Below, in pieces: positions 47,637-60,669 of a DNA stretch of 64,000 bases. This DNA comes from Limnobaculum eriocheiris (GTDB lineage Bacteria; Pseudomonadota; Gammaproteobacteria; Enterobacterales; Enterobacteriaceae), in assembly GCF_021010575.1 (NCBI RefSeq), contig NZ_JAJNAG010000011.1:1-64000 (forward strand). The letters are read 5' to 3'. Below the pieces are notes generated by a model. The model had not been told where the DNA came from. It searched no databases and saw nothing but the letters and a program-made list of their open reading frames with translations. Within the stretch, counting starts at the first letter, position 1. Each line of letters begins with the position of its first letter. The translations under genes were made by a program, and so were the position numbers.

Positions 47637-48401
47637 ATGTCAAAACTGGAGGTGTGTTGTTATAGCGCCGATTGTGCCATAAAGGCCGAACGCGCTGGCG
47701 CGGATCGCATAGAACTTTGTGCAGGCAAGCAAGAAGGGGGAATTACGCCGAGTATCGGTATGCTTGACCTGGTTTCTCATCAAATTTCTATTCCGGTTCA
47801 TCCGATTGTGCGTCCAAGAGGAGGTGATTTTTGTTATAGCGAAAGTGAATTTGCCATAATTAAACGTGATATTGACCAGATCCGTGACCTTGGTTTCCCC
47901 GGGATAGTCATTGGGATCCTGACGGAAGATGGCCATATTGACGTTGAACGTATGCAACAAATCCTCCGTCAATCGGCAGGAATGTCTATTACTTTTCATC
48001 GGGCGTTTGATATGTGTGCTAATCCGTTATTGGCATTAAGCCAACTGACGGATCTGGGAGTAGACCGTATTCTGACGTCAGGCCAACAGCAAACTGCTGA
48101 AGTTGGATTGCCTTTAATCCGTACCTTAATTCAGCAAAGTCAACGACCTGTCATTATGCCCGGCGGTGGGATTAGCCTGACGAATATTCATAAGTTTATC
48201 GAAGTGGGCGTTCAGGAGATCCATACCTCTGCCTGTCAGACCATCCCCTCCTGTATGCGTTATCGTAAGGCAGGAGTGAATATGAATACCGATAGCGAAG
48301 CCGATGAGTTTGCTCAGTTTCAGGTTGATAGTGATATGGTGGCGGCAATGAAGGAGGTTTTTGCTCCTAACGTGGTGCGGTTTCGTCAGCAGTCAGGATA
48401 A
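47637..48401 (+). CDS. cutC: CutC family TIM-barrel protein
   Basis: A 254-residue CutC protein, linked historically to copper homeostasis; the role is debated. Motifs: [55 protein letters not shown] and IMPGGGI. ATG 47637 follows GGGGGAAAG. The gene precedes convergent cmoB, the usual enteric arrangement in the cutC-cmoB-cmoA-yecN group. Confidence 0.93.
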   Translation: MSKLEVCCYSADCAIKAERAGADRIELCAGKQEGGITPSIGMLDLVSHQISIPVHPIVRPRGGDFCYSESEFAIIKRDIDQIRDLGFPGIVIGILTEDGHIDVERMQQILRQSAGMSITFHRAFDMCANPLLALSQLTDLGVDRILTSGQQQTAEVGLPLIRTLIQQSQRPVIMPGGGISLTNIHKFIEVGVQEIHTSACQTIPSCMRYRKAGVNMNTDSEADEFAQFQVDSDMVAAMKEVFAPNVVRFRQQSG

Positions 48402-48438
48402 CCTTTTCAGGAAACCCCCAGCCGGGCAGGGAGTTCCG

Positions 48439-50677
<2,239 letters not shown>

Positions 50678-51098
50678 TCATCACCCCACAGATATTAATT
50701 TTTGCAACAGGATAATAACCGGATATAACAAAAAATTCCGCTATAAAGAAATAACTTTAGCTTACTTACTATTTTATAAGATAAAAAACATAACGATAAA
50801 GTCGGATTATTATCAAATATTATTTTCAGAGAAATAATTAACAAAGTTGTGGATAACGCAATGGCACAATTCAGGTTTGTGAGATAGCAAATAATCAGAT
50901 TTTAAAAACCAGGGTGCTGTTTTTTTGTTCGTTTAAGCATAAATTAGTTTGAATCTGGTTGATGTCACCTGATGTAGCTCTTATCGGCAGTGATAATTTC
51001 CTTTATAATAACTGCCTTTTGAGTGACGCTATCGTTAGCAGTTTAGCGTTATCCTGATTGAATGAAATAACAAACGATCGGTATTCAGAATTATCATT
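50678..51098. other. AT-rich divergent gap between yecN and the FmdB-like gene
   Basis: About 420 bases carrying the promoters of yecN and the aspS run. E. coli has other genes here (yecD, yecE), which are absent. No gene recognised. Confidence 0.5.
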
Positions 51099-51359
51099 AT
51101 GCCTATTTATGAATATGAGTGTGGTATTTGCCACCATCGTCTGGATAAATTACAGAAGTTAGCTGATGCCCCTTTGGTGGAATGCCCGGAGTGTGGTGAA
51201 TCAGCGTTAGTTAAATTGGTCTCCCCCGGAAATTTTCATTTGAAAGGTTCCGGCTGGTATGCGAGTGAAGCCCCGCAAAGCCGTAAGAATACTTCATCAG
51301 ATACCCCTTGTGCTGGGGCCTGTCAGGCGAATTGCCCGGGCGCAGCATTGGCTGAATAA
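51099..51359 (+). CDS. FmdB-type zinc ribbon protein
   Basis: An 86-residue protein starting MPIYEYECGICHHRLDKLQK with a four-cysteine zinc ribbon (Cys8, Cys11, Cys29, Cys32) of the putative regulatory FmdB family, and a C-terminal tail with three more cysteines. Fourteen bases before aspS, so likely co-transcribed. Function unknown. Confidence 0.87.
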   Translation: MPIYEYECGICHHRLDKLQKLADAPLVECPECGESALVKLVSPGNFHLKGSGWYASEAPQSRKNTSSDTPCAGACQANCPGAALAE

Positions 51360-51373
51360 AAGGATAGATCGTT

Positions 51374-53146
51374 ATGCGTACTCATTATTGTGGACAGCTC
51401 AACACCACTCACGTTGGGCAAGAAGTAACCCTGTGCGGCTGGGTAAATCGTCGTCGCGACTTAGGTGGCTTAATATTTATCGATATGCGTGACCGCGAAG
51501 GTATTGTACAGGTGTTTTTTGATCCTGATTGCAAAGCTGCATATGAGCAAGCCTCTGAGTTACGTAATGAGTACTGCATCCAGATCGTTGGAACTGTACG
51601 CGCTCGTCCTGAAAGCCAGGCCAACAAAGATATGGCAACCGGTGGTGTAGAAATCTTTGCCCACACTCTGAATATCATTAACCGTTCAGAGCCACTGCCG
51701 CTGGATTCTAATCAAAACAATACTGAAGAACAGCGTCTGAAATATCGCTATCTGGACCTGCGTCGTCCGGAAATGGCTGAGCGTTTGAAAGCGCGTGCGC
51801 GTATAACTGCGTTTGTTCGCCGCTATATGGATGGCAACGGTTTTCTGGATATTGAAACGCCGATGTTGACCAAAGCGACGCCGGAAGGTGCTCGTGACTA
51901 TCTGGTGCCAAGCCGGGTACATAAAGGCAAATTCTATGCGCTGCCTCAATCACCTCAGCTGTTTAAACAATTGCTGATGATGTCCGGTTTTGACCGTTAT
52001 TATCAAATCGTGAAATGTTTCCGCGATGAAGATTTACGTGCAGATCGCCAGCCAGAATTCACCCAAATCGACGTAGAAACCTCATTTATGAGCGCAGAAC
52101 AGGTTCGCGCCATTATGGAAAAAATGGTGCGCGAGCTGTGGGCGGAAGTAAAAGGCGTTGATTTAGGCCAGTTCCCAAGAATGACTTTCGCGGAAGCGAT
52201 GCGCCGTTATGGTTCTGACAAACCAGACCTGCGTAACCCAATGGAGCTGGTTGACGTGGCTGATTTGCTAAAAGAGGTCGATTTCAAAGTATTCTCTGGC
52301 CCGGCAAACGATCCTAAAGGTCGCGTTGCCGTGCTTTGTGTACCGGGTGGGGCACAACTGACCCGTAAACAAATTGATGACTACACTCAGTTTGTTTCTA
52401 TTTATGGTGCCAAAGGTCTGGCCTGGATGAAGGTTAATGAGCGTCATGGTGGAATGGATGGCGTACAGAGTCCGGTAGCTAAATTCCTTACCGCTGAGAT
52501 TATCGAAGCGATGTTGGAACGTACCCAGGCGAAAGACGGCGATATTCTGCTATTTGGTGCGGACAGCTTTAAAGTAGCGACCGATGCTATGGGCGCGCTG
52601 CGACTGAAAATAGGACGTGATCTGAAGATCACTAATGAAAACAGCTGGGCGCCGCTGTGGGTTATCGATTTCCCAATGTTTGAAGATGACGGCGAAGGTG
52701 GCTTAACCGCTATGCACCATCCGTTTACTTCACCAAAAGAGATGACGCCAGAACAGTTGGTTGTCGATCCGGAATCAGCCATTGCGAATGCTTATGATAT
52801 GGTACTGAATGGTTATGAAGTTGGCGGCGGTTCGGTTCGTATCTACAGTGGCCAAATGCAACAGGCGGTATTCGGCATTCTGGGCATTAATGAACAGGAA
52901 CAGCGTGAAAAATTCGGTTTCTTACTGGATGCGCTAAAATATGGTACACCGCCACATGCGGGTATTGCATTTGGTCTGGACCGTTTAGTGATGTTGTTAA
53001 CCGGTACTGAAAATATTCGTGACGTTATTGCCTTCCCGAAAACTACGGCAGCGTCCTGTCTGATGACTGAAGCACCAAGCTACGCTAACCCGGCATCGCT
53101 AAAAGAGCTGTCTATCAGTGTAGTGACAGAGAAGTCAGACAGGTAA
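51374..53146 (+). CDS. aspS: Aspartyl-tRNA synthetase
   Basis: Class II synthetase charging tRNA(Asp). The 590-residue length is the bacterial norm. An OB-fold anticodon domain ([22 protein letters not shown]) is followed by the class II core with motif 2 [19 protein letters not shown] and motif 3 [12 protein letters not shown], and the GAD insertion between. Followed after one base by nudB. Confidence 0.98.
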   Translation: MRTHYCGQLNTTHVGQEVTLCGWVNRRRDLGGLIFIDMRDREGIVQVFFDPDCKAAYEQASELRNEYCIQIVGTVRARPESQANKDMATGGVEIFAHTLNIINRSEPLPLDSNQNNTEEQRLKYRYLDLRRPEMAERLKARARITAFVRRYMDGNGFLDIETPMLTKATPEGARDYLVPSRVHKGKFYALPQSPQLFKQLLMMSGFDRYYQIVKCFRDEDLRADRQPEFTQIDVETSFMSAEQVRAIMEKMVRELWAEVKGVDLGQFPRMTFAEAMRRYGSDKPDLRNPMELVDVADLLKEVDFKVFSGPANDPKGRVAVLCVPGGAQLTRKQIDDYTQFVSIYGAKGLAWMKVNERHGGMDGVQSPVAKFLTAEIIEAMLERTQAKDGDILLFGADSFKVATDAMGALRLKIGRDLKITNENSWAPLWVIDFPMFEDDGEGGLTAMHHPFTSPKEMTPEQLVVDPESAIANAYDMVLNGYEVGGGSVRIYSGQMQQAVFGILGINEQEQREKFGFLLDALKYGTPPHAGIAFGLDRLVMLLTGTENIRDVIAFPKTTAASCLMTEAPSYANPASLKELSISVVTEKSDR

Positions 53147-53147
53147 T

Positions 53148-53591
53148 ATGAAGCAGTTTAAGCGCCCGGAATCTGTGCTGGTTGTGATTTACAGCCGTGA
53201 TAGTGGTCGGGTACTTATGTTACAACGTAACGATGATCCTGGTTTTTGGCAATCGGTTACTGGTAGTCTGGAAGCGGGTGAGTCTACGGAGCAAACGGCG
53301 CTACGTGAGGTCAAAGAAGAAGTTGGCATTGATATTCTGGCAGAACAGCTGACCCTGCAAGATTGCCAACGTAGCGTTGAATTTGAAATTTTTACACATT
53401 TTCGCCACCGTTATGCGCCGGGTACTTTGCATAATCTGGAACATTGGTTTTGTCTGGCACTACCCGTAGAGCGTGAGATCGCGTTATCTGAGCATCATGC
53501 TTATCAATGGCTGGATAAAATGCAGGCGGCTCGACTGACAAAATCGTGGAGCAACCGGCAGGCGATTGAAGAATTTGTTATTTCTCATTAA
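53148..53591 (+). CDS. nudB: Dihydroneopterin triphosphate diphosphatase
   Basis: Nudix hydrolase of folate synthesis, removing pyrophosphate from dihydroneopterin triphosphate. The Nudix box reads GSLEAGESTEQTALREVKEE (about residues 40-60). The 147-residue length and the place between aspS and yebC match E. coli nudB. Confidence 0.94.
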   Translation: MKQFKRPESVLVVIYSRDSGRVLMLQRNDDPGFWQSVTGSLEAGESTEQTALREVKEEVGIDILAEQLTLQDCQRSVEFEIFTHFRHRYAPGTLHNLEHWFCLALPVEREIALSEHHAYQWLDKMQAARLTKSWSNRQAIEEFVISH

Positions 53592-53622
53592 GCCTTAACC
53601 GGCTTTCGACTGGAGATTTTTT

Positions 53623-54366
53623 ATGGCAGGTCATAGTAAATGGGCCAATACCAAGCATCGTAAAGCGGCACAAGATGCAAAGCGCGGTAAAATTTTTACA
53701 AAAATCATTCGTGAGCTGGTAACCGCTGCCAAATTAGGCGGTGGTGACCCAGGATCGAACCCGCGTTTACGTGCTGCTATCGATAAAGCGTTATCAAACA
53801 ATATGACGCGGGATACTTTAAACCGTGCCATTGCCCGCGGCGTGGGTGGCGATGATGATAACGATATGGAAACTATCATTTATGAAGGTTATGGCCCTGG
53901 TGGTACAGCCGTTATGGTTGAGTGCTTGAGTGACAACCGTAACCGTACCGTATCTGAAGTGCGCCATGCGTTTACTAAAACTGGTGGCAATCTGGGTACT
54001 GATGGTTCGGTTTCTTATCTGTTTACCAAGAAAGGCGTTATTTCTTACGCTGAAGGTACCGATGAGGATGCGGTAATGGACGCAGCATTAGAAGCAGGCG
54101 CCGATGACGTTGTTACTTATGATGATGGCGCTATTGATGTCTTCACCACACCGGAAAGCTTTGGTGATGTGAAGGATGCTCTGGATGCAGCCGGTCTGGT
54201 CGCCATTGCAGCAGAAGTCTCCCTGATTCCATCAACCAAGGCCGAGCTGGATGCAGAAACTGCACCAAAACTGCTGCGTCTGATTGATATGCTGGAAGAT
54301 TCCGACGACGTTCAAGAGGTTTACCACAATGGTGAAATCTCTGATGAGGTTGCGGCAACCCTTTAA
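53623..54366 (+). CDS. yebC: YebC/TACO1 family translation-related protein
   Basis: A 247-residue YebC protein; recent work links this family to translation of proline-rich stretches, older work to transcription regulation. The N-terminal [38 protein letters not shown] and [18 protein letters not shown] are diagnostic. Its stop overlaps the ruvC start by one base (TAATG), so the two are coupled. Confidence 0.96.
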   Translation: MAGHSKWANTKHRKAAQDAKRGKIFTKIIRELVTAAKLGGGDPGSNPRLRAAIDKALSNNMTRDTLNRAIARGVGGDDDNDMETIIYEGYGPGGTAVMVECLSDNRNRTVSEVRHAFTKTGGNLGTDGSVSYLFTKKGVISYAEGTDEDAVMDAALEAGADDVVTYDDGAIDVFTTPESFGDVKDALDAAGLVAIAAEVSLIPSTKAELDAETAPKLLRLIDMLEDSDDVQEVYHNGEISDEVAATL

Positions 54367-54890
54367 TGGCCATTATTCTTGGCATTGACCCCGGCTCGCG
54401 AATTACCGGTTACGGCGTAATTCGTCAGCAGGGGCGCAAGTTAGAGTATCTCGGTAGCGGTTGCATTCGCACCGCTGTCGACGATCTTCCCACCCGTCTT
54501 AAGCTGGTATATGCCGGCGTCAGTGAAATTATCACCCAGTTTCAACCCGATTTTTTTGCCATTGAACAAGTATTTATGGCCCGCAATGCGGACTCAGCAT
54601 TAAAACTGGGGCAGGCGCGCGGTGCTGCCATTGTTGCGGCGGTTAATGCAGATTTACCGGTGTTTGAATATGCTGCCCGTCAGGTTAAGCAAACGGTAGT
54701 AGGGCACGGTGCGGCAGAAAAAACACAGGTACAGCATATGGTGAAAACCTTACTTAAACTGGCCGCTAACCCACAGGCGGATGCTGCTGATGCGCTGGCA
54801 ATTGCTATTACCCACTGTCACCTGAGCCAAAATACTATTCGCATAGGTAACGCCAGATTAATGCTAGCCCGTGGTCGGGTCGGGGAATAA
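54366..54890 (+). CDS. ruvC: Holliday junction endonuclease RuvC
   Basis: Resolves Holliday junctions by symmetric nicking. RNase H-like fold with catalytic acidic residues: Asp7 in [12 protein letters not shown], the Glu in [11 protein letters not shown] (about 67) and a C-terminal pair in [11 protein letters not shown] (about 139-142). 174 residues. Coupled to yebC; ruvAB follow after an operator-like palindrome. Confidence 0.97.
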   Translation: MAIILGIDPGSRITGYGVIRQQGRKLEYLGSGCIRTAVDDLPTRLKLVYAGVSEIITQFQPDFFAIEQVFMARNADSALKLGQARGAAIVAAVNADLPVFEYAARQVKQTVVGHGAAEKTQVQHMVKTLLKLAANPQADAADALAIAITHCHLSQNTIRIGNARLMLARGRVGE

Positions 54891-54937
54891 TTGCGTGAAA
54901 CGCTAAAGCCAGGTGATGCGGCGATCAAATAAATAAA

Positions 54938-54967
54938 ACAAAAGCTGGATATTTATCCAGCTTTTGT
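54938..54967. promoter_or_regulatory. LexA-like operator/terminator between ruvC and ruvA
   Basis: CTGGATATTTATCCAG fits the LexA pattern CTG-N10-CAG and closely resembles the E. coli ruvA SOS box. It is embedded in a longer palindrome (ACAAAAGCTGGAT with its complement) flanked by A and T runs, so it can also act as a terminator for ruvC. Confidence 0.75.
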
Positions 54968-55066
54968 TTGTAATACGTGTATAAATAGAGATATTGAGCG
55001 GCAGCTCACTTAAGAGAAACTTTATCTTCAGTATCTGCCCTGTGTAAGCCATAAGGAGCCCGAGTC

Positions 55067-55678
55067 GTGATTGGTCGTTTACGTGGAATTATTCTGGAAA
55101 AACAGCCCCCTGAAGTTCTGCTTGAGGTGAACGGCGTTGGTTATGAAGTATTTATGCCAATGAGCTGTTTTTATGAATTGCCCGATCGGGGTCAGGAAGC
55201 CATTATCTTCACCCATTTTGTGGTACGTGAAGATGCGCAATTACTGTATGGTTTTAACGATAAGCAGGAGCGGGCGCTGTTTCGCGAATTGATTAAAGTG
55301 AATGGTGTAGGGCCAAAACTGGCACTGGCGATTCTTTCGGGTATGTCAGCCCAGCAGTTTGTTCATGCGGTTGAGCAGGAGCAAATTAGCACACTGGTTA
55401 AATTGCCGGGGGTCGGCAAGAAAACTGCCGAACGTCTGGTGGTGGAAATGAAGGATCGTTTTAAAGGACTTAATGGCGATCTGTTTAACAACAATAATGA
55501 TTTACCTCCGCTCAGTCCGTCGAAAAGTGCGGATAACGATGCGGAATCAGAAGCAGTATCTGCACTGGTTTCTCTGGGGTATAAACCACAGGAAGCCAGC
55601 AGACTGGTCAGCAAAGTGATAACGCCAGGTGCTGATAGCGAAACCCTGATCCGTGAAGCATTGCGTTCTGCACTGTAA
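55067..55678 (+). CDS. ruvA: Holliday junction DNA-binding protein RuvA
   Basis: Tetrameric junction-binding subunit of the RuvAB branch-migration motor. 203 residues starting with GTG (55067, AAGGAG eight bases upstream). Domains: N-terminal OB fold ([20 protein letters not shown]), HhH motifs ([31 protein letters not shown]), and a C-terminal UBA-like domain ([16 protein letters not shown]). Confidence 0.97.
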   Translation: MIGRLRGIILEKQPPEVLLEVNGVGYEVFMPMSCFYELPDRGQEAIIFTHFVVREDAQLLYGFNDKQERALFRELIKVNGVGPKLALAILSGMSAQQFVHAVEQEQISTLVKLPGVGKKTAERLVVEMKDRFKGLNGDLFNNNNDLPPLSPSKSADNDAESEAVSALVSLGYKPQEASRLVSKVITPGADSETLIREALRSAL

Positions 55679-55695
55679 GTAGAAAGAGAACAATC

Positions 55696-56712
55696 ATGAT
55701 TGAAGCCGATCGCTTGATTTCACCCGTAGCGCAGTTTGAAGAAGAAGATCCCATTGACCGTGCGATGCGCCCCAAACTGCTGAATGAGTATGTTGGGCAG
55801 CCTCACGTGCGTGAGCAGATGGAAATCTTTATTCAGGCCGCCAGATTGCGTGGTGATGCGCTGGACCATCTGTTGATTTTTGGCCCTCCCGGTTTGGGGA
55901 AGACCACATTGGCGAATATCGTTGCCAATGAGATGGGGGTAAACCTGCGAACCACTTCCGGGCCCGTTCTGGAAAAGGCAGGGGATTTGGCAGCAATGTT
56001 AACCAATCTTGAGCCTCACGATGTGCTGTTTATTGATGAGATTCATCGCCTTTCGCCTGTGGTGGAGGAAATCCTGTACCCGGCGATGGAAGACTATCAG
56101 TTGGATATCATGATTGGTGAAGGCCCGGCTGCACGCTCTATCAAAATTGATTTACCTCCCTTTACTCTGGTCGGGGCTACGACACGTGCAGGATCATTAA
56201 CCTCGCCACTGCGCGATCGCTTCGGAATTGTGCAGCGTTTGGAGTTTTATCAGGTTGCCGATCTGGAGTCTATCGTTTCACGTAGCGCCCAGTGTATGGA
56301 TCTTAACCTGTCACAGGAAGGGGCAAATCAAATAGCCCGTCGTGCACGAGGAACCCCGCGTATCGCTAACCGACTGCTGCGTCGGGTACGTGATTTTGCT
56401 GAGGTTAGGGCGAATGGTGCTATTGATGGTGATGTGGCAACCCGAGCGTTGGATATGCTGGATGTAGATGCAGAAGGTTTCGATTTTATGGATCGTAAGC
56501 TACTACTGGCCATTATTGATAAATTTATGGGTGGCCCGGTTGGATTGGATAACCTTGCGGCAGCCATTGGTGAAGAACGGGAAACCATCGAAGATGTTAT
56601 CGAACCCTATCTGATTCAGCAGGGGTTTATTCAACGCACACCAAGAGGGCGAATGGCGACTCAACATGCCTATCAGCATTTTGGCATTACCAGAGATGAC
56701 GAACGGCGTTAA
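55696..56712 (+). CDS. ruvB: Holliday junction helicase RuvB
   Basis: AAA+ ATPase that pulls DNA through the RuvA tetramer. Walker [13 protein letters not shown] (about 61-72), Walker [10 protein letters not shown], sensor GATTRAGSL, and a winged helix ending RTPRGRMAT. 338 residues. Seventeen bases after ruvA in one transcript, ended by a bidirectional terminator. Confidence 0.98.
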   Translation: MIEADRLISPVAQFEEEDPIDRAMRPKLLNEYVGQPHVREQMEIFIQAARLRGDALDHLLIFGPPGLGKTTLANIVANEMGVNLRTTSGPVLEKAGDLAAMLTNLEPHDVLFIDEIHRLSPVVEEILYPAMEDYQLDIMIGEGPAARSIKIDLPPFTLVGATTRAGSLTSPLRDRFGIVQRLEFYQVADLESIVSRSAQCMDLNLSQEGANQIARRARGTPRIANRLLRRVRDFAEVRANGAIDGDVATRALDMLDVDAEGFDFMDRKLLLAIIDKFMGGPVGLDNLAAAIGEERETIEDVIEPYLIQQGFIQRTPRGRMATQHAYQHFGITRDDERR

Positions 56713-56733
56713 TTGAGATTAGCCATAGAGATG

Positions 56734-56764
56734 AAAAAACCGGAGAACATAGCTCCGGTTTTTT
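56734..56764. terminator. Bidirectional terminator between ruvB and grxA
   Basis: AAAACCGGAG and CTCCGGTTTT form a 10-bp stem with a short loop; A and T runs on either side. Between convergent genes. Confidence 0.88.
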
Positions 56765-56789
56765 ATTAAGTCAGACGTATTATTAATAA

Positions 56790-57053
56790 TTATTGATACA
56801 AGCTCAGGTTTTCTTTTGCGTAAGCTTCGAAATCGGTGCAGCCACCAATATGAACCTGATCGATAAAGATTTGAGGTACGGTTTCTACTGGTTTACCGAC
56901 AGTTTTCTCCAGGTCGGCTTTAGTGATACCTTCTGCGTGAATATCAACGTAGTTATAGCTGAAATCATCGCGTTCCTGACTTAACTTTTCTGCTAATTCT
57001 TTAGCACGAACACAATAAGGACACCCAGGACGTCCAAAAATCACAACAAACAT
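56790..57053 (-). CDS. grxA: Glutaredoxin 1
   Basis: Glutathione-dependent disulfide reductase, electron donor for ribonucleotide reductase and PAPS reductase. 87 residues with the CPYC active site (Cys11, Cys14), the TVPQIFID segment and a GGCTDF turn, closely matching E. coli GrxA (which has GGYTDF; the extra Cys here is notable). Divergent from nfsA; in E. coli this promoter is OxyR controlled. Confidence 0.95.
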   Translation of the reverse strand: MFVVIFGRPGCPYCVRAKELAEKLSQERDDFSYNYVDIHAEGITKADLEKTVGKPVETVPQIFIDQVHIGGCTDFEAYAKENLSLYQ

Positions 57054-57346
57054 GAATACTCCTTAAAATTATTAAAATGTTCGGCTTTTCGCCGTTAGCC
57101 AATATGATAAAAACTGCATTACTATGCCCGTCACAGGCAGTAAAAAAAAGCAGGAATTGCCTGTCAGTTTGATAAATTTTACCTATCTGACACTAACTAC
57201 ATAAATTTATGAAGAAAAATTTGTGTAAAAAAACATATATAGCGGCCGGACAATAGGGAATCACTTTCTGTCACAGGCGTTGCTTATGTTAGGATACCCC
57301 TTGTGTTCATGTTCTTCAGCCATACCAACCAATATCAGGACTTACT

Positions 57347-58069
57347 ATGACGCCGACTATCGATCTTATCTGCTCTCATCGTTCTATCCGCGCTTTTACC
57401 CCTCAGTCAATATCGGATGAACAACGTCAGGCAATTATTCGGGCCGCGCAGTCGACATCAAGCTCCAGCTTTTTACAATGCAGCTCCATTATTCGGGTAA
57501 CCGATCGGGATTTACGTTTAGCGCTGGTTGAATACAGCGGTGGTCAAAAGCATGTGGCTCAGGCAGCAGAGTTTTGGGTGTTTTGTGCTGACTATCATCG
57601 TAATCAGGAGATTTGTCCTGAAGCCGAACTGGGCTATGCCGAGCAACTATTGTTAGGTGCAGTAGATACTGCCATGATGGCGCAAAATGCCTTAACTGCT
57701 GCGGAATCTTTAGGGCTCGGCGGCGTGTATATTGGTGGGTTAAGAAATAATATTGCAGCAGTAACAGAACTACTGCAACTGCCAAAACAGGTATTACCCC
57801 TGTTTGGTTTATGTTTGGGTTATCCGGACCAACAGCCTGAACAGAAGCCTCGTTTACCTGCTGACATAGTAGTGCACGAAAACAGCTACCAGCCACTGAA
57901 CCGGGATCTGCTGGCGCAGTACGATGCCCATATTGTGGCCTATTATGAAGCCCGCTCAGAAAATAAGAAGCATGTTAGCTGGAGCGAACAAATAGCCGTT
58001 ACGGTTCGTAAAGAACGTCGTCCTTTTATTCTGGATTATTTGCATAAGCAAGGATGGGCGACCCGTTAA
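57347..58069 (+). CDS. nfsA: Oxygen-insensitive NADPH nitroreductase
   Basis: FMN-dependent nitroreductase that reduces nitrofurans and quinones with NADPH. The 240-residue protein has the family start CSHRSIRAFT, SSSFLQCSSIIRV, the FMN region LGLGGVYIGGLRNN and GLCLGYPDQQPEQKPRLP. In E. coli ybjC precedes nfsA and rimK follows; both are absent here. Loss of this enzyme gives nitrofurantoin resistance; the gene here looks intact. Confidence 0.94.
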   Translation: MTPTIDLICSHRSIRAFTPQSISDEQRQAIIRAAQSTSSSSFLQCSSIIRVTDRDLRLALVEYSGGQKHVAQAAEFWVFCADYHRNQEICPEAELGYAEQLLLGAVDTAMMAQNALTAAESLGLGGVYIGGLRNNIAAVTELLQLPKQVLPLFGLCLGYPDQQPEQKPRLPADIVVHENSYQPLNRDLLAQYDAHIVAYYEARSENKKHVSWSEQIAVTVRKERRPFILDYLHKQGWATR

Positions 58070-58070
58070 A

Positions 58071-58289
58071 TTATCGAAACTGGTTATTGGATGGCTGGTA
58101 TTGATATCCGGCATCCGATAACTTTTTTATTAGCGCTTCTCGATCAATCTCATAACTAGCGATCAGATCGTCAAGGGATTCAAATTCATCCCTTAGTTTC
58201 ATATTGATAATGCTAAACAGCAGGTGAGGGTCCATAGCTAAAAATTTTTGATGTTGCATATTTTTTCCGACGCTAACATAAAAATTCAT
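58071..58289 (-). CDS. DUF4250 family small protein
   Basis: A 72-residue protein whose C-terminal 55 residues fit DUF4250 (MDPHLLFSIINMKLRDEF and ending YQYQPSNNQFR). ATG 58289 has GAGGT nine bases upstream; a second ATG at 58259 would remove ten residues. Function unknown. Convergent with nfsA with only one base between stops. Confidence 0.8.
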   Translation of the reverse strand: MNFYVSVGKNMQHQKFLAMDPHLLFSIINMKLRDEFESLDDLIASYEIDREALIKKLSDAGYQYQPSNNQFR

Positions 58290-58373
58290 AATAACTTACC
58301 TCATCGAGTGATAAATAGGGTAATATTCGTGCGTTATTGCACTTTCTTTTTGATTTACTGAGGACATACCATA

Positions 58374-58868
58374 ATGGATAAGCTGATCGTCCCTGATCTG
58401 GCCCTAATGCGTAGTTGGCTTGAACAGTTGGGCATCGCCTTTTTCGAATGTGATTCTTGTCAGGCGTTACATTTACCCTACCTGCAAAGTGTTGATGGTA
58501 TTTTTGATGCCAAAGTCGATCTGCTCGAAAATGTTATTCTGTTCTCTGCGGTAGCGGAAATTCGTCCTGTGGCATTGATTCCTCTGGTTGCAGACCTTAG
58601 CCAGATTAATGCCTCATCATTAACCACTAAAGTATTTATTGATGTTCAGGATGACAATTTACCTAAGCTGGTTATTTGTCAGTCATTAAGTGCCGCCGCC
58701 GGTATTACGTTAGAACAGTTCCGTTTATTACTTCAGGAAGCCGAAGAGCAAACCACCCAAATTATTATGGAAGCCAGAGCCAATGAGCTGCTGACGGTCA
58801 GCGATAACGAACGTGAAACTGAAGATGATATTCAGGTGCTTCACTCAATTACCCATACCATTCATTAA
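58374..58868 (+). CDS. ybjN: YbjN family protein
   Basis: A 164-residue protein matching E. coli YbjN: FFECDSCQALHLPYLQS, GIFDAKVDLLENVILFS, LSQINASSLTTKVF and DDNLPKLVICQSLS. YbjN is a sensory-transduction-type regulator affecting motility and stress in E. coli; mechanism unclear. Followed by rlmC after 45 bases. Confidence 0.9.
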   Translation: MDKLIVPDLALMRSWLEQLGIAFFECDSCQALHLPYLQSVDGIFDAKVDLLENVILFSAVAEIRPVALIPLVADLSQINASSLTTKVFIDVQDDNLPKLVICQSLSAAAGITLEQFRLLLQEAEEQTTQIIMEARANELLTVSDNERETEDDIQVLHSITHTIH

Positions 58869-58913
58869 TCTTTCCCATACCTGCTTAATTCATTGGTTTC
58901 GGAGTCAGTTCTG

Positions 58914-60059
58914 ATGCAGTGCCAGCTTCATGCCGCAGGGCTTTGCTATTCATGTCAATGGATAGATAAACCCTATACACAACAACTGGAAGAGAAGCAG
59001 CAAGCGTTAGCCGCCTTGCTGGAGTCGATGCCTGTTGAACAATGGTGTATGCCGGTATCGGGTGTTGAAACCGGATTTCGTAATAAAGCAAAAATGGTGG
59101 TGAGCGGTAGCGTTGAACGCCCGGTGCTGGGGCTTCCTCTTAAACAGGATGAAGCTGTCGATCTATGCGATTGTCCGCTTTATCCGCAATCTATGCGTGA
59201 TGTGTTTCCTCATCTTAAACAGTTTATTGCCCGGGCAGGATTAACGCCTTATAACGTTGAGCGTAAACGGGGGGAACTGAAGTTTATTTTACTTACCGAA
59301 AGTCGTCTCAACGGCGGTTTAATGCTGCGCTTTGTGCTGCGTTCGGAAATCAAGCTCCAACAGCTTCGTCAGGCGCTGCCCTGGTTACAGGCACAGCTGC
59401 CTCAACTCCAGGTCATATCGGCAAATATTCAGCCGGTTCATATGGCGGTACTGGAAGGGGAGCAGGAAGTGATCCTCACTTCACAGGATGCGCTGGAAGA
59501 GCAGCTCAACCATATTCCACTGTATATTCGACCGCGCAGTTTTTTCCAGACCAATCCTGTTGTGGCAGAAAAACTGTATGCCACAGCCAGAGAGTGGGTT
59601 TCAACGCTGAATATTCACAGTATGTGGGATCTGTTTTGCGGTGTAGGGGGCTTTGGTCTTCACTGTGCGGCTAACTCTGGGGTCAAGTTAACCGGTATTG
59701 AAATCAGTGCGGAAGCTATCGAATGTGCTAAACGCTCGGCAGCCGCTATTGGATTAAGGGATATTGAGTTTGATGCGTTGGACTCAACCCAATTTGCCCA
59801 AAGTAAACACCGGCAGAATATTCCGGATCTGGTACTGGTTAATCCTCCACGTCGGGGTATTGGTGAGGCGCTGTGTGAATACCTGAGTCAAATGTCTCCC
59901 GACTGGATCCTTTACTCCAGCTGCAATGCCCAAACCATGGCAAAAGACATTCATCAGCTTAACGGTTATCGGGTAGTAAGGGTTCAGCTGTTTGATATGT
60001 TCCCCCATACCGCCCATTATGAAGTTCTGACCTTGCTACAACACACTGAACCGAAATAA
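58914..60059 (+). CDS. rlmC: 23S rRNA U747 methyltransferase RlmC
   Basis: SAM-dependent m5U methyltransferase of the RumA/TrmA type with a 4Fe-4S cluster (Cys3, Cys11, Cys14 and the CDCPLY cysteine). The core has [31 protein letters not shown] and the catalytic [14 protein letters not shown] 58914 (381 residues) has GGAG nine bases upstream and the normal MQC start; the extra seven codons upstream are unlikely. Adjacent to artJ as in E. coli, with ogt inserted between. Confidence 0.95.
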   Translation: MQCQLHAAGLCYSCQWIDKPYTQQLEEKQQALAALLESMPVEQWCMPVSGVETGFRNKAKMVVSGSVERPVLGLPLKQDEAVDLCDCPLYPQSMRDVFPHLKQFIARAGLTPYNVERKRGELKFILLTESRLNGGLMLRFVLRSEIKLQQLRQALPWLQAQLPQLQVISANIQPVHMAVLEGEQEVILTSQDALEEQLNHIPLYIRPRSFFQTNPVVAEKLYATAREWVSTLNIHSMWDLFCGVGGFGLHCAANSGVKLTGIEISAEAIECAKRSAAAIGLRDIEFDALDSTQFAQSKHRQNIPDLVLVNPPRRGIGEALCEYLSQMSPDWILYSSCNAQTMAKDIHQLNGYRVVRVQLFDMFPHTAHYEVLTLLQHTEPK

Positions 60060-60063
60060 GACC

Positions 60064-60561
60064 TCAGCGTTTATTCTCTTTATAGGGAATGCCTTCCAGT
60101 TCCAGCAGTGCCTTCTTCACGTGTAAACCGCCTGAATATCCGGTTAATGAGTTATCTTTTCCCATCACTCGATGGCATGGAAGAATAATGGCTATAGGGT
60201 TAGCACCAACAGCACCACCAACGGCCTGAGCACCTTTGGGTTTATTAATCGCAGCGGCAATATCGCCATAGCTGACAACTTTTGCATAATCAATCGATTG
60301 CAACTGATGCCAGACGCTTTTTTGAAATTCTGAACCTTCTGGCTGACAAGGGATTACGCTGAAATCGACCTTTTTACCGGCGAAATAATCAGTGAGCGTT
60401 TTGACCACCAGGCTAATTATCGGATGATGGCTATCTTCAACCCATGTAGTTTCTGGCTGACGCTGCTCTACTTCATTGGGTAACCAGAGCTGACGCAGAG
60501 CAATATCGTCTGCCACGATACGCAACTGACCAACAGGGGAGAGATAGAGTTGATGATACAT
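60064..60561 (-). CDS. ogt: O6-methylguanine-DNA methyltransferase
   Basis: Suicide repair enzyme taking the methyl group from O6-methylguanine on Cys129 of ILPCHRVMG. 165 residues with the N-terminal beta domain and the HTH segment PKGAQAVGGAVGANPIAI. Ogt versus the C-terminal domain of Ada is judged by its stand-alone size. It is convergent with rlmC with only four bases between stops, an insertion relative to E. coli rlmC-artJ. Confidence 0.88.
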   Translation of the reverse strand: MYHQLYLSPVGQLRIVADDIALRQLWLPNEVEQRQPETTWVEDSHHPIISLVVKTLTDYFAGKKVDFSVIPCQPEGSEFQKSVWHQLQSIDYAKVVSYGDIAAAINKPKGAQAVGGAVGANPIAIILPCHRVMGKDNSLTGYSGGLHVKKALLELEGIPYKENKR

Positions 60562-60623
60562 AACAGGTTATCCTTTAACCGGAAACGAGAGAAAAGGTAT
60601 ATTAACACTGCGAAACTTAAAGT

Positions 60624-60652
60624 AAAAATGGTCTCATAAAGAGACCATTTTT
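60624..60652. terminator. Bidirectional terminator between ogt and artJ
   Basis: AAAAATGGTCTC and GAGACCATTTTT pair perfectly over 12 bp around ATAAA. It ends artJ on the minus strand, which starts upstream at 61401. Confidence 0.88.
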
Positions 60653-60669
60653 ACAGTTAAGACCAATGA

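Noticed and set aside
57120-57160. ACAGGCA/TGCCTGT hairpin in the grxA-nfsA gap as an OxyR or SoxS site
   Set aside because: It does not fit either consensus well enough; may be an ordinary stem.
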